From positions 53,735 to 117,734 of the forward strand of contig DAOUBS010000247.1 in NCBI GenBank assembly GCA_034432435.1: a stretch of DNA of 64,000 nucleotides. The letters run 5' to 3'. Source of the DNA: JANWYT01 sp034432435 (GTDB taxonomy: Bacteria; Chloroflexota; Anaerolineae; Aggregatilineales; Phototrophicaceae). The position numbers and the translations under genes were made by a program. Positions 32,631 through 42,113 of this stretch are shown in pieces; within the stretch, counting starts at the first letter, position 1; the number at the start of each line of letters is the position of its first letter. The notes under the pieces were generated by a model. The model made no database searches and was not told where the DNA came from. It saw only the letters and a list, made by a program, of their open reading frames with translations.

Positions 32631-33818
32631 ATGACCTACTCTAACCCACCGTTAGCAGAGCGGATGCGCCCCCAAACGCTCGATGAATACGTTGGGCAAG
32701 AGCACCTCGTGGGGGCAGGCAAACCGCTCAACCTCGCCATCGCCAACAACACCATCCCCAGCATGATCTTTTGGGGGCCGCCGGGCGTGGGCAAGACGAC
32801 CCTCGCGCGCATCATCGCTCACAGCACCCAGCGCCCCTTCTATGCGCTCTCGGCGGTTGCGGCAGGCAAAGCGGACATGCGCGAGATCGTCGATGAGATC
32901 AAGGCGAGCCAGAAATCTCTCTTTGCGGCACAGGGCACGCCCATCCTCTTCTTAGACGAGATCCACCGCTTCAACAAAGCCCAGCAGGACTTCTTGCTGC
33001 CCTATGTGGAGGATGGAACGCTGATCTTGATCGGCGCGACGACCGAGAACCCCAGCTTTGAGGTCATCAGCGCTTTGCTCTCGCGCCTACAAATTTTCGT
33101 CCTGCGCTCGTTGAGCGCCGACGACCTTAAGCGCATCATCCGTCGCGGGGCGCGCATCCTCGACGTGACGTTAGAAGACGACGCGCTCAATTTCTTGGCT
33201 GAGTACGCCAATGGCGACGCCCGCGCCAGCCTGAACCTGCTGGACAACGCGATGCGGCTCTATGCGCCCAACGGTGGCAGCCTCCGCCTGAGCGACCTCA
33301 AGGAGACGCTTCAGAGCAAGCAGCTTCGCTACGACAAAGGCGGTGAAGAGCACTACAACACGATCAGCGCCTTCATCAAGAGCATGCGCGCAGGCCAAGT
33401 GGACGCCGCCTTGTACTACCTCGCGCGGATGCTCGACGCGGGCGAAGACCCGAAGTTCATCGCGCGGCGGATGGTCATCTTTGCTAGCGAGGATGTCGGC
33501 ATGGCGCTGCCGACGGCGCTTGTCGTCGCTAACGAGGTGTTCCGCGCAGTAGATACCATCGGCATGCCCGAAGCGCAGATCAACCTCGCGCACGGGGTGG
33601 TCTATCTGGCCAGCGCCCCCAAAGATCGCCGCGCCTACGACGCCTACTTTGCCGCCCTCGAGGACGCCAAGCGTTACGGCAACGCTGAGATTCCGATGTT
33701 CTTGCGCAACGCCCCAACACATCTCATGAAACAACTCGGCTACGGGGCAGGCGAGCGCGACACTTACCTGCCTACCCCCCTCAAAGGTCGCAAATACTAC
33801 AAGGACAGCGTTACTTAG
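32631..33818 (+). CDS. rarA: Replication-associated recombination protein A (RarA/MgsA)
   Basis: AAA+ ATPase that acts at stalled replication forks, related to clamp loaders. The N-terminus LAERMRPQTLDEYVGQEHLVG is characteristic. FWGPPGVGKTTLARII is Walker A, ILFLDEIHRFNKAQQDFLLPYVEDG Walker B with sensor region (in parts), GATTENPSFEV sensor 1, and RASLNLLDNAM sensor 2. The C-terminal tetramerisation domain shows EDVGMALP and NAPTHLMKQLGYG. At 395 residues from MTYSNPPLAE, with AGGA upstream, it is normal in length. Its stop is 3 nt from the stop of the convergent aldolase gene. Confidence 0.94.
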   Translation: MTYSNPPLAERMRPQTLDEYVGQEHLVGAGKPLNLAIANNTIPSMIFWGPPGVGKTTLARIIAHSTQRPFYALSAVAAGKADMREIVDEIKASQKSLFAAQGTPILFLDEIHRFNKAQQDFLLPYVEDGTLILIGATTENPSFEVISALLSRLQIFVLRSLSADDLKRIIRRGARILDVTLEDDALNFLAEYANGDARASLNLLDNAMRLYAPNGGSLRLSDLKETLQSKQLRYDKGGEEHYNTISAFIKSMRAGQVDAALYYLARMLDAGEDPKFIARRMVIFASEDVGMALPTALVVANEVFRAVDTIGMPEAQINLAHGVVYLASAPKDRRAYDAYFAALEDAKRYGNAEIPMFLRNAPTHLMKQLGYGAGERDTYLPTPLKGRKYYKDSVT

Positions 33819-33821
33819 GCG

Positions 33822-34817
33822 CTAGTCGTCATACGCCATGTACCAATCAGGCGAGACGGCGGGTGGCTGGGCGCGCTCTGTCCACGGGCGACCGACCTTG
33901 CACACGTCGGCAAGATCGGCCATGCGCTGCGGCACGACCTGCTGGATGAAGGCCTCACGCTCATCCCCGTGCAGGGCAATTGCATCGTTCCAAACAGCAC
34001 GCCCGACGATGACGCCGCTCGCCCCGGCTTGGCAGGCCACTCGCGCTTGCTCGCAGAACGTCTCAAACGACACGCCCGCGCTCAGCAGCGCCCACGGAAC
34101 CGTACAAGCAGCGTCCACCTCCACGCAGGCCTCCAGCCAAGCAGCGCGGTCCGTAGTTTCATGAACGTTCACCGGAAAGTGCAGCTTGAGCACGTCCACG
34201 CCCATCTCACCAAAAGTCCGTGCCATCTCAGCTGTGATCTGGCGCAGCTCGGCCGTGCCTAGCTCACGGGAAGGGTCAAGGCTGTAGGTGATCGGCTCCA
34301 AGAAAAACGGGATGTCGTGCTTGGCGCAGGCTTCAACCAGCCGTTTCACGATGGCCTCTTTCTCTGGCCTGTCCGGCGCGGCGGGGTGATAGTACAGGAG
34401 AAGCTTCACGCCGTCCCCGCCGACGCGCTTGATGCGGCTGACCGACCAATGCGGGATGAACGCCACTGCGCGCTGCTCAAGCGGCAGATCGTAGTTCGTG
34501 ACCTCCACCGGGGCTAGCAGTCCCTGCCCGCCCCCGATGAAGCCGCGCGCAATCCCCGCGCCGATGCCATAGGCCGGGTCAGTCAGCACGCCCGTGATGT
34601 GGGGCGCACGCGGCAGAACGCTGAGCACGCTCTGCTTGAACGCCCAAAAGCGCGCCTCGTCAATCGTCTCAGCCGTGTGGGCCTGCAGCGCTTGCCACAG
34701 GTTCGCTCGATGGTCGACAGCGAGGATGATGAAATGGCCGTCGTTGTTGGCGCAGCGGCTTAGGTGGCGATACTTGCCGAGTGTCGTCGTCGTCACGCTC
34801 AAAACTGCCGATTCCAC
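33822..34817 (-). CDS. LacD-type class I aldolase, probable IolJ replacement
   Basis: TIM-barrel Schiff-base aldolase similar to tagatose-1,6-bisphosphate aldolase LacD. Motifs: FIILAVDHRANL, GVLTDPAYG, VKLLLYYHP, FFLEPITYS, DVLKLHFPVNV (likely Schiff-base Lys) and GASGVIVGRAVWNDAI. As last gene of the inositol operon, and with no IolJ (class II) aldolase present, it probably cleaves 6-phospho-5-dehydro-2-deoxygluconate to DHAP and malonate semialdehyde. This is inferred from position. It overlaps the mmsA stop. The coupled start could instead be a GTG seven codons inside, directly after that stop. 331 residues. Confidence 0.8.
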   Translation of the reverse strand: MESAVLSVTTTTLGKYRHLSRCANNDGHFIILAVDHRANLWQALQAHTAETIDEARFWAFKQSVLSVLPRAPHITGVLTDPAYGIGAGIARGFIGGGQGLLAPVEVTNYDLPLEQRAVAFIPHWSVSRIKRVGGDGVKLLLYYHPAAPDRPEKEAIVKRLVEACAKHDIPFFLEPITYSLDPSRELGTAELRQITAEMARTFGEMGVDVLKLHFPVNVHETTDRAAWLEACVEVDAACTVPWALLSAGVSFETFCEQARVACQAGASGVIVGRAVWNDAIALHGDEREAFIQQVVPQRMADLADVCKVGRPWTERAQPPAVSPDWYMAYDD

Positions 34818-36271
34818 TCGCGCGGCCAGCGCTCTACCACGACCTTCGTCTGCGTGTAGAACTCAATGCCGTGGTGCGACTGCGCGTGAAGGTCGCCAAA
34901 GAAGCTTTCATTCCAACCGCTGAATGGGAAGAAGGCCATCGGTGCGGCCACCCCAATGTTGATGCCGATGTTACCCGCGTTGGCCTCATTACGGAAGCGC
35001 CGCGCTGCTGCCCCATCGCTTGTGAAGATGCAAGCCATATTGCCATAGGCGCGATCATTCACTAGCTCGATCGCTTCCTCGATGTTGGCAGCGTGCATCA
35101 GGCTCAGGACCGGCCCGAAGATCTCTGTATGGGCGATTTCGCTTTTGGGGTTCACATGGTTCAAGATCGTCGGGTAGACCCAATAGCCCCGCTCATAGCG
35201 CGGCACGGTCTTGTTTCGCCCGTCAACAAGCACTTCCGCCCCTTCCTGCTGCCCTTTCGCAATCAGGCTTTCGATGCGCGCTTTGCTGACATCTGTGATG
35301 ACCGGCCCCATCTGGACGCCCTCGTCTAGGCCGTAGCCTACTCGGCGCTGAGTGGCAGCCTCGGCGATGCTCTCTGTGAAGGTATGGCGGGCCTCGCCTA
35401 CGGTGATCGCCACCGACGCCGCAAGGCAGCGCTGCCCAGCGCACCCGAACGCGCTGTCCGCCATGATGCGGGTCGTCATCTCCATGTCGGCATCCGGCAG
35501 GATGACAACCGGGTTCTTAGCCCCACCCTGACACTGCGCGCGCTTGCCGTTGGCGGTGGCGCGGCTGTAGACGTAACGCGCAACGGGCGTTGAGCCGACA
35601 AAGCTCACCGCCTTCACTTGGGGGTGATCCAGCAGCGCATCGACGGTGTCTTTGCCGCCGTTGACGAGCTGCGCCACGCCCGACGGGAATCCCGCCTGTT
35701 CGATCAGATCGAACAGCTTTTGTGACGTCATCGGAACGCGCTCGCTCGGCTTGAGGATAAAGCAGTTGCCCGTGGCCACTGCATACGGCAAGAACCACAG
35801 CGGGATCATCGCTGGGAAGTTGAAGGGGGTGATGGCGGTGACGACGCCCAGCGGCTGACGGAACATGTGCTCATCAATACCGCGCGCAATGTCCTCGTTG
35901 TTGTATCCCTGCATCAAGGCTGGCGCGCCGCAAGCCACTTCGACGTTTTCAATGCCACGGCGCAGCTCCGCAACGCTTTCAGCGAACGTCTTGCCGCATT
36001 CGTTGGTGATTGTGCGTGCGAGGTCATTGATGTGCTCTTCTAATAAAAACTTGAGCTTGAAGAGCGGCTGAATGCGCTCCCCTACGGGCACATAGCGCCA
36101 TTCTTGGAACGCTTTGTGGCCAGCCTCCACAGCTTGGGCGACAACCGCGCGCGGGGTGAGCAAGACTTTGCCGATGACGTCAGCACTGGCCGGGTTGACG
36201 ACGTTCAGCCACTCCGCGTCAGGCGCTTCCACCCACTGACCACCGATGTAATCCCTCACTTGTTCGACCAT
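34799..36271 (-). CDS. mmsA: (Methyl)malonate-semialdehyde dehydrogenase, acylating
   Basis: CoA- and NAD-dependent aldehyde dehydrogenase. In this locus it should act as IolA, turning malonate semialdehyde into acetyl-CoA and CO2. Motifs: AITPFNFPAMIPLWFLPYAV (NAD binding and family signature), LKPSERVPMTS, VSFVGSTPVARYVY, and the catalytic Cys282 in FGCAGQRCLAAS. The C-terminal segment EIFGPVLSLMHAANIEEAI is also typical. It carries the Gln-Cys-Gln stretch of the MMSDH group instead of the usual E-x-GG. At 490 residues it is complete. GGGAGTG precedes the ATG. Gene seven of the inositol operon. Confidence 0.93.
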   Translation of the reverse strand: MVEQVRDYIGGQWVEAPDAEWLNVVNPASADVIGKVLLTPRAVVAQAVEAGHKAFQEWRYVPVGERIQPLFKLKFLLEEHINDLARTITNECGKTFAESVAELRRGIENVEVACGAPALMQGYNNEDIARGIDEHMFRQPLGVVTAITPFNFPAMIPLWFLPYAVATGNCFILKPSERVPMTSQKLFDLIEQAGFPSGVAQLVNGGKDTVDALLDHPQVKAVSFVGSTPVARYVYSRATANGKRAQCQGGAKNPVVILPDADMEMTTRIMADSAFGCAGQRCLAASVAITVGEARHTFTESIAEAATQRRVGYGLDEGVQMGPVITDVSKARIESLIAKGQQEGAEVLVDGRNKTVPRYERGYWVYPTILNHVNPKSEIAHTEIFGPVLSLMHAANIEEAIELVNDRAYGNMACIFTSDGAAARRFRNEANAGNIGINIGVAAPMAFFPFSGWNESFFGDLHAQSHHGIEFYTQTKVVVERWPREWNRQF

Positions 36272-36306
36272 AAAAACACACTCCCAATAGATTTAAAGAT
36301 CTAATG

Positions 36307-37332
36307 TCAAGTTGATTGTGCTGCGACTTCATCAAGGCGAACAGGCCGATTTTCCTGATAGGAGCGATGAGCAGCCATCGCCATCAGGACGGGCACACGC
36401 CCATCGATGCCTGTCACTGGCATCGGCTGGCCAGCGATCAGGCACTGGACAAATGCGGCGATCTCTGCCTGATAGGATGCGATGTAGCGCTCCATGAAGA
36501 AGTTGAGGGGCAGCCCACGGTACACGCTCTGGCGGGTGCTCACGGTGACCGCGTCGGCGAACAAATTGTCACTCCGCGCGACACCTCCACTGCCGAAGAC
36601 CTCTACGCGCTGATCGTAGCCGTAGACCGCTTGACGGCTGTTGTCGATGGTTCCTATGGCCCCGTTGGCAAACTTCAAGGTGATGACGGCGGTGTCCACG
36701 TCGCCCGCCGCGCCGATGGCGGGATCCACCAAGACGCCCGCTGTCGCGTAGACCTCCGTCACTTCGCCGAGCAAGAAGCGCGCCATGTCGAAATCGTGGA
36801 TCGTCATATCGAAGAACAGCCCCCCCGACACCTGAATGTAGCTCAGCGGCGGCGGCGCGGGGTCGCGGCTGATGATGTGCAGCAGATGGGGCGTGCCAAT
36901 TTCGCCAGCGTCAATCGCCGCACGGATGCGCTGGTGGTTGGCGTCGAAGCGCCGATTGAAGCCAATCATCAGCTGAACGCCAGCGGCCTCCACTGCTTGC
37001 AGGGCGGCGTCGATCTGCGCGAGGTCAGCGGCGATGGGCTTCTCGCAGAAGATGTGTTTGTGGGCTTGCGCCGCTTTGATGATGAAATCGGCGTGTGTGT
37101 CTGTCGCTGAGCAGATCAAAACCGCGTCGATCTGGCCGTCCGCCAGCAGCGCATCGTAGTCTGGGGCAACACGCCCAACCCCAAACGCTTCCGCGACAGC
37201 CGCCGCGGCTGACTGATTGACGTCGGTCACGGCGACAATTTGCGCCTGTGGCAGGCGCTGCGTGATAGTCTGGACGTGAACGCGCCCGATGCGGCCTGTC
37301 CCAACTACGCCGAGTCGAATGCAATGAGCCAT
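36307..37332 (-). CDS. iolG: Inositol 2-dehydrogenase
   Basis: Gfo/Idh/MocA-family NAD-dependent enzyme oxidising myo-inositol to scyllo-inosose, the first pathway step. The Rossmann start is LGVVGTGRIGRVHVQT. The catalytic Lys lies in HIFCEKPIA (about residue 96), with MIGFNRRFDANH next. The active-site Asp and His are in FFDMTIHDFDMARF (about 173-186). DIDS-like GDVDTAVI and RQAVYGYDQRVEVFG are typical of IolG. The 341-residue length is normal. It starts 9 nt after iolE. A second Gfo/Idh gene lies across the divergent promoter, so the two may handle different inositol isomers. Confidence 0.9.
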   Translation of the reverse strand: MAHCIRLGVVGTGRIGRVHVQTITQRLPQAQIVAVTDVNQSAAAAVAEAFGVGRVAPDYDALLADGQIDAVLICSATDTHADFIIKAAQAHKHIFCEKPIAADLAQIDAALQAVEAAGVQLMIGFNRRFDANHQRIRAAIDAGEIGTPHLLHIISRDPAPPPLSYIQVSGGLFFDMTIHDFDMARFLLGEVTEVYATAGVLVDPAIGAAGDVDTAVITLKFANGAIGTIDNSRQAVYGYDQRVEVFGSGGVARSDNLFADAVTVSTRQSVYRGLPLNFFMERYIASYQAEIAAFVQCLIAGQPMPVTGIDGRVPVLMAMAAHRSYQENRPVRLDEVAAQST

Positions 37333-37341
37333 GTTTACCCC

Positions 37342-38235
37342 TTAGTAGCCTAACTGGCGCAAATAGTCACGGTTGGCGCGGGCATAGCGCAGCGGGGCGC
37401 TGTCGTCGTCGGTCAGGATGTCTTGTTCGACGACCGCCCAACCGCTGTAGCCGCGCTCAGTCAGCGCACGCAGCACCCCCGCAAAGTCCACCTCGCCGTG
37501 GCCGAGCGGGCAGAACACCCCTGCCGCCACTGCTTGGAAGTAGTTCTTGCCCTCAGCACGACAGGCGCGGGCGATGTTCGCGTCACAGTCCTTCAGGTGG
37601 AGGTGTCGAATGCGGCTGCCATATTCAGCAATGCACGCCAGCGCATCCCCGCCCGCGTAGTGCCAGTGGCCGGTGTCAAGGCACAGCCCGACCGCGTCAT
37701 CAAGGCGGCTGAGGAGGGCGCGCGTCTCGTCAGGGGTCTCAACGTACCCCGCGCAGTGATGATGAAAGACGACGGATAGGCCGGTCTCAGCGCGCAGGCG
37801 CTCCGCGATGCGATTCACCCGCTCAGCGGCGGCGTCCCACGCATCGTCCGACAGCATCGAGCCGGTGCGTTGGCCTGCGCGGGCCACCAACTCTGGCGCT
37901 TTGCCGTTGTCGTCGGCCAGTACGATGTACATCGCCCCCAACTCCGCCAGCAGACGCCCAACTTTCAACGACTCCTGTAACCCGATGTCGTAGGCGCGGT
38001 CGTCGGTCAGTGGCACGGGCACGAAGGCCGAGAGCAGGCGCAGCTGGCGCGCCTCCAACTCGCGGCGCAGGGTGTCCGGCTCAGTCGGTAGGTAGCCGTA
38101 GGGGCCAAGTTCGATCCCGCTGTAACCCGCTTCAGCGATCTGATCGAGCACAGTCGAATAGGTAAAGCGCGGTTCGATGCCTTCAAATTCGTAGATGCCC
38201 CACGACACAGGGGCGCTGGCGATCTGGATGCTCAT
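37342..38235 (-). CDS. iolE: Inosose dehydratase
   Basis: TIM-barrel enzyme (xylose isomerase-like/AP endonuclease 2 fold) that dehydrates scyllo-inosose to the cyclic dione, second step of inositol breakdown. SAPVSWGIYEFEG is the IolE-type N-terminus. GYSGIELGPYGYLP, VVFHHHCAGYVETPDE, LCLDTGHWHYAGGD and RHLHLKDCD carry the metal ligands (Glu, His and Asp). 297 residues, complete. AGAGAG lies 7-9 nt before the ATG. Located between iolD and iolG in the operon with short gaps. Confidence 0.9.
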   Translation of the reverse strand: MSIQIASAPVSWGIYEFEGIEPRFTYSTVLDQIAEAGYSGIELGPYGYLPTEPDTLRRELEARQLRLLSAFVPVPLTDDRAYDIGLQESLKVGRLLAELGAMYIVLADDNGKAPELVARAGQRTGSMLSDDAWDAAAERVNRIAERLRAETGLSVVFHHHCAGYVETPDETRALLSRLDDAVGLCLDTGHWHYAGGDALACIAEYGSRIRHLHLKDCDANIARACRAEGKNYFQAVAAGVFCPLGHGEVDFAGVLRALTERGYSGWAVVEQDILTDDDSAPLRYARANRDYLRQLGY

Positions 38236-38259
38236 TGGCGTTCTCTCTTGCGAGTGTGG

Positions 38260-40128
38260 TTAAAGGTAATGACGCTGTTTTTGTTTTTTCGCTTCGTATT
38301 CGGCGCGCGCTTGCTGAACGTTGGGATCGTTCGAGACTTGGGCGATAGCCACATCCCACCACGACTCATAGCCCCCCACGCGCTGATTGCGGTCAACCTC
38401 GGTCACGATGCAGACGGGGCCGCCGCTGTGCGCGCGCGCCGCCTCCAGCGCTGCCATGAAGCTGGCGCGGTCGTGCGCTTCGATGACGCGCGCGCCGAGG
38501 CTGGCACAGTTCTGAGCGAGGTTGATCGGCAAGACGGGGCCATCTAGGCGAGACGTCGCCGTGCGGAAGCGGTACTCCGTACCAAAGCCGCCGCTGCCGA
38601 CGCTCTCCGAGAGGCCGCCAATGCTGGAAAAGCCGTGGTTGTCTAACACAACAATCGTCACCTTGACCCCTTCTTGAACCATCGTGACGATCTCGGCATT
38701 CATCATCAGGAACGAGCCATCGCCCACCATCACGTACACCTCGCGCTCTGGGTCAGCCATCGCCACGCCCAGCCCGCCCGCGATCTCATACCCCATGCAG
38801 GAATAGCCATATTCGAGGTGATAGCCACGCGGGTCGCGCGTGCGCCATAACTTGTGCAGGTCGCCCGGCAGGCTGCCCGCCGCGCACAGCACCACATCCT
38901 GCGGGCGGCTGAACGTGTTCACCATGCCGATGACCTCGCCTTGACTAAGCAGCGGCTCATGCTCTAGGTTGTAGATGCGGCTCACCTCGGCGTCCCAAGC
39001 GCGGTTGTACTCGCGGCACAGCGACTCATAAGCCTCCGACACGTGGTAGCCGCTCAGGGCGGCAGTCAGCTCCGCCAGCGTGGCGCGCGCGTCGCCAACC
39101 AGCGGCAGGGCGTGCAGCTTGTGGGCGTCGAACTCGGCCACGTTGACGTTGATAAAGCGCACCTCAGGATGTTGGAACGCGGTTTTGGACGCCGTCGTGA
39201 AGTCGCTGTAGCGCGTCCCGACGCCGATGATCAAGTCCGCCTCGCGCGCGATGAGGTTGGCCCCGGGCGTGCCCGTCGCGCCGACAGCTCCCAAGTTGAG
39301 CGGATGGTCATACGGCAGGCTGCCCTTGCCAGCCTGCGTCTCGCAGATAGGGATACCCGTTTGGTCAACTAAGCGGCGGAGCGCGGTGTGCGCCTCGCTG
39401 TAATGGACGCCCCCCCCAGCGATGATGAGCGGCGCGCGGCTCTCTCGGATCCACTGCGCCGCCTGCGCCAGCAGGTTGACATCCGGCCGATTGCGCGGGA
39501 TGTGCCAGACACGCCGCTCAAAGAACGCCGACGGGTAATCATACGCCTCGGTTTGGGTGTCTTGCGGCAAGCTGAGCGTAACCGCGCCGGTCTCCGCTGG
39601 CGAGGTGAGCACGCGCATCGCCTCCGGCAGAGCGGCAATGAGCTGTTCGGGGCGGCTGATGCGATCCCAATAACGCGAGACCGGACGGAAGCAGTCGTTC
39701 ACGCTGACGTCCTGTGAGTGTTCGCTCTCCAACTGCTGAAGCACCGGGGCTTGTATGCGCTCGGCGAAGATGTCGCCGGGCAGCAGCAGAACCGGAAGGC
39801 GATTGATGGTGGCCAGCGCCGCCCCTGTCACCATGTTCGTAGCGCCCGGCCCGATCGACGACGTACACGCGAACGTGCTCAGGCGGTTTTTGTGTTTGGC
39901 ATAGGCCACGGCAGCGTGCACTTGGGCTTGTTCGTTGCGGGACTGGTAGTAAGGCATGACATCGGCGAACTCGTGCAGGGCTTGGCCGACGCCAGCCACG
40001 TTGCCATGACCGAAAATCCCCCACACCCCAGCGAAGAAACGGTGCTCAACGCCGTCGCGCGCGACGAACTGCTGTGACAGATAGAGGATAAGCGCTTGCG
40101 CAGTGGTTAATCGGCGGGTGGTTGTCAT
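38260..40128 (-). CDS. iolD: 3D-(3,5/4)-trihydroxycyclohexane-1,2-dione hydrolase
   Basis: Thiamine-diphosphate enzyme that opens the inositol-derived ring to 5-deoxy-glucuronate. Three domains of the ThDP family are visible. FFAGVWGIFGHGNVAGVGQAL and the catalytic Glu-containing NEQAQVHAAVAYAKHK region open the N-terminal pyrimidine domain. The middle domain contains ADLIIGVGTRYSDFTTASK. The C-terminal domain holds YGYSCMGYEIAGGLG and the ThDP/Mg motif VGDGSFLMMNAEI. 622 residues from MTTTRRLTTA, chosen because AAGGAGAT lies 8 nt upstream; the open frame upstream of it runs back into iolB. Confidence 0.92.
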   Translation of the reverse strand: MTTTRRLTTAQALILYLSQQFVARDGVEHRFFAGVWGIFGHGNVAGVGQALHEFADVMPYYQSRNEQAQVHAAVAYAKHKNRLSTFACTSSIGPGATNMVTGAALATINRLPVLLLPGDIFAERIQAPVLQQLESEHSQDVSVNDCFRPVSRYWDRISRPEQLIAALPEAMRVLTSPAETGAVTLSLPQDTQTEAYDYPSAFFERRVWHIPRNRPDVNLLAQAAQWIRESRAPLIIAGGGVHYSEAHTALRRLVDQTGIPICETQAGKGSLPYDHPLNLGAVGATGTPGANLIAREADLIIGVGTRYSDFTTASKTAFQHPEVRFINVNVAEFDAHKLHALPLVGDARATLAELTAALSGYHVSEAYESLCREYNRAWDAEVSRIYNLEHEPLLSQGEVIGMVNTFSRPQDVVLCAAGSLPGDLHKLWRTRDPRGYHLEYGYSCMGYEIAGGLGVAMADPEREVYVMVGDGSFLMMNAEIVTMVQEGVKVTIVVLDNHGFSSIGGLSESVGSGGFGTEYRFRTATSRLDGPVLPINLAQNCASLGARVIEAHDRASFMAALEAARAHSGGPVCIVTEVDRNQRVGGYESWWDVAIAQVSNDPNVQQARAEYEAKKQKQRHYL

Positions 40129-40162
40129 GTTAGGCGATCTCCTTATAAATGACGGGTGCTCA

Positions 40163-41041
40163 TTAGGACTCCATCCCGTGATGCACCAACGGCAGGCGCG
40201 GGTCTTGCGTCGTCCACGTGTCCTTGATCCACTGGTGCTGCGGATCATCTGAATTGGCCAATGACTGAGCGGAACCGGCCAAAAAGTTCAGGTAGTAAGT
40301 GGTGTAGCCGTGCGCGCTTACGACAGGGTGATAGCCCTCGGGGACTAGCACGATGTCGTGGTGGCGCGCCATCATCAAGGCGTTCAGTCGCCCATCACCA
40401 GTGTAGACGCGCTGATAAGCGTAGCCTTCAGGCTTATCAATCTTGTAGAAATAAATCTCTTCCAAGTCGGCCTCAAGCAGGCGGCCGTCACTGTCCACGC
40501 GGTGCACGTCATGCTTGTGCGGCGGGTAGCTCGACCAATTGCCAGAGGGGGTGTACACCTCCACGCAGACAAGCCGATGACAATTAAAGCCCGGCGGCAG
40601 GATGCTGTTGATCTGGCGTGTGGCGTTGCCGCCACCGCGGATTTCAATCGCGCTTTCGGCTGGCGTGACGAGCTGCAACGGGTGATCTTGATCGGTGGGA
40701 ACCCAGCAGGAAGCAACTTCAAGGGTGTCGGTCAGCGCTTCGATGCGGAAGGCCGTCCGCCGCGGGATGTAGACCGCCCACGGCATGCCGCTGAACACAT
40801 CCGGGCGGCGCCCGATGGTCTCATACTGTCCGCGATCGGTGGACACATGGCATCGCCCCCCCAAGATGACTGAGACGTGCTCATGATCGCGGGTGTTGTC
40901 CTCATACGTCTGGCCTTTGTGGAGACGTATCGCCGCCATGTTGAGGTAGTCCCAACCAGCCTGCTGCGCCGAAACCTGCGCGAACACTCCAGCGCCGCCC
41001 GTGTCTTGCGATGTGATGAGAAGCTGCTGCGTTTGTGTCAT
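40163..41041 (-). CDS. iolB: 5-deoxy-glucuronate isomerase
   Basis: Cupin-fold isomerase that converts 5-deoxy-glucuronate to 5-dehydro-2-deoxygluconate. Motifs: TRDHEHVSVILGGRCHV, DVFSGMPWAVYIPRRTAFRIEAL, the metal-site cluster SSYPPHKHDVHR, EEIYFYKIDKPEGYAYQRVYTGDG, and VLVPEGYHPVVSAHGYTTYYLNFLAG near the C-terminus. 293 residues from MTQTQQLLIT. That ATG has AGGGA 6 nt upstream, while an ATG two codons earlier lies directly on the ribosome site. The start lies 13 nt beyond the iolC stop. Confidence 0.92.
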   Translation of the reverse strand: MTQTQQLLITSQDTGGAGVFAQVSAQQAGWDYLNMAAIRLHKGQTYEDNTRDHEHVSVILGGRCHVSTDRGQYETIGRRPDVFSGMPWAVYIPRRTAFRIEALTDTLEVASCWVPTDQDHPLQLVTPAESAIEIRGGGNATRQINSILPPGFNCHRLVCVEVYTPSGNWSSYPPHKHDVHRVDSDGRLLEADLEEIYFYKIDKPEGYAYQRVYTGDGRLNALMMARHHDIVLVPEGYHPVVSAHGYTTYYLNFLAGSAQSLANSDDPQHQWIKDTWTTQDPRLPLVHHGMES

Positions 41042-41054
41042 AGCCATTCCCTGT

Positions 41055-42068
41055 TTAATCGAGTCCGCCATATGGGGCCACGAAGGCCTCCACTTCAGCC
41101 AGCGTGGGCATGAAGTTGGCGCATCCGTGGCGCGTCACAACGATCGCGCCGCAGGCGTTGCCAAGCCGAGCGGCTTTGTACCAGCCCCAATCGTGCGCCA
41201 AGCCGTAGAGGAAGCCGCCGCCGAAGGCGTCGCCTGCGCCGAGGATGTTGTAAACCTCCACTGGGAAGCCGGACGCGTGGATCGCCTCGCCGTCCTTCAG
41301 GTGCACTTGTGCGCCCAGCGCGCCCACCTTCAACACCACCGCCTGCGGGCCTGCAGCGAGCAGCGCCCGAATGGCCTGATCGGTGTCCCCCGCGACGTGA
41401 GCATCTGACATCTGCGAGTGCGACACCTTCATCTGCTCAGGACTAGTGAGCAGCGCCGCGTTTACCTCGTCCTGCGTGCCGATGACGACGTCCACCAAGC
41501 GCAGCGCCGCACGGATCTGCACCCCGAAGGCGCGCACGTCGTGCCACTGGTCAGGTCGAAAATCAACGTCGAGGACGACCGTCGCGCCCGATTGGCGCGC
41601 CAGTTCGGCGGCAAAGAGCGTCGCGCTGCGGCTCGGTTCTTTGCTGAGGTTCGTGCCCGCAAACTGAAAAAACCGACAGTCGTCAACGGGGGCGTTCAGC
41701 ACGTCGTCGATCGTCAGTTGGAGGTCGGCGCAGTTTTCGCGGTAGTAGACGAGCGGGAACTTGTCAGGCGGTTCGATGCCGAGGACAACCGCTGATGAGC
41801 GATGTGCGGGCTTGCGCGGGATATACTGCGTGTCGATGCCTTCTTTGTTTAGGAAGTTCAAGATAAAATCGCCGACGGGGTCAGTCCCAACCGCGGTGAG
41901 CAAGGCGGTCTTCAACCCCAGCCGACGTGCCCCGACGCAGATATTCGTCGGCGAGCCGCCCACATACGCCGCGAAACTTTGAATGTCGACAAAGGGCGCG
42001 CCTACTTCATTGGCGTAAAGGTCAATGCTGCTGCGGCCCATGTTCAATAAATCGTATTTTTTTCCCAT
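41055..42068 (-). CDS. iolC: 5-dehydro-2-deoxygluconokinase
   Basis: PfkB/ribokinase-family sugar kinase that phosphorylates 5-dehydro-2-deoxygluconate in inositol catabolism. The N-terminus LLNMGRSSIDLYANEVGAPF fits IolC. GGSPTNICVGARRLG is the substrate lid region. LVDVVIGTQDEVNAAL follows, and YNILGAGDAFGGGFLYGLAH is the PfkB signature with the anion hole and catalytic Asp. 337 residues, complete. It begins 45 nt after the iclR stop, so it probably shares the iclR promoter and is the first structural gene of the operon. Confidence 0.93.
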   Translation of the reverse strand: MGKKYDLLNMGRSSIDLYANEVGAPFVDIQSFAAYVGGSPTNICVGARRLGLKTALLTAVGTDPVGDFILNFLNKEGIDTQYIPRKPAHRSSAVVLGIEPPDKFPLVYYRENCADLQLTIDDVLNAPVDDCRFFQFAGTNLSKEPSRSATLFAAELARQSGATVVLDVDFRPDQWHDVRAFGVQIRAALRLVDVVIGTQDEVNAALLTSPEQMKVSHSQMSDAHVAGDTDQAIRALLAAGPQAVVLKVGALGAQVHLKDGEAIHASGFPVEVYNILGAGDAFGGGFLYGLAHDWGWYKAARLGNACGAIVVTRHGCANFMPTLAEVEAFVAPYGGLD

Positions 42069-42113
42069 CGCCCCACGATGCGCCTTCAGTTCCCTAAGAC
42101 TATCAAACTCGCT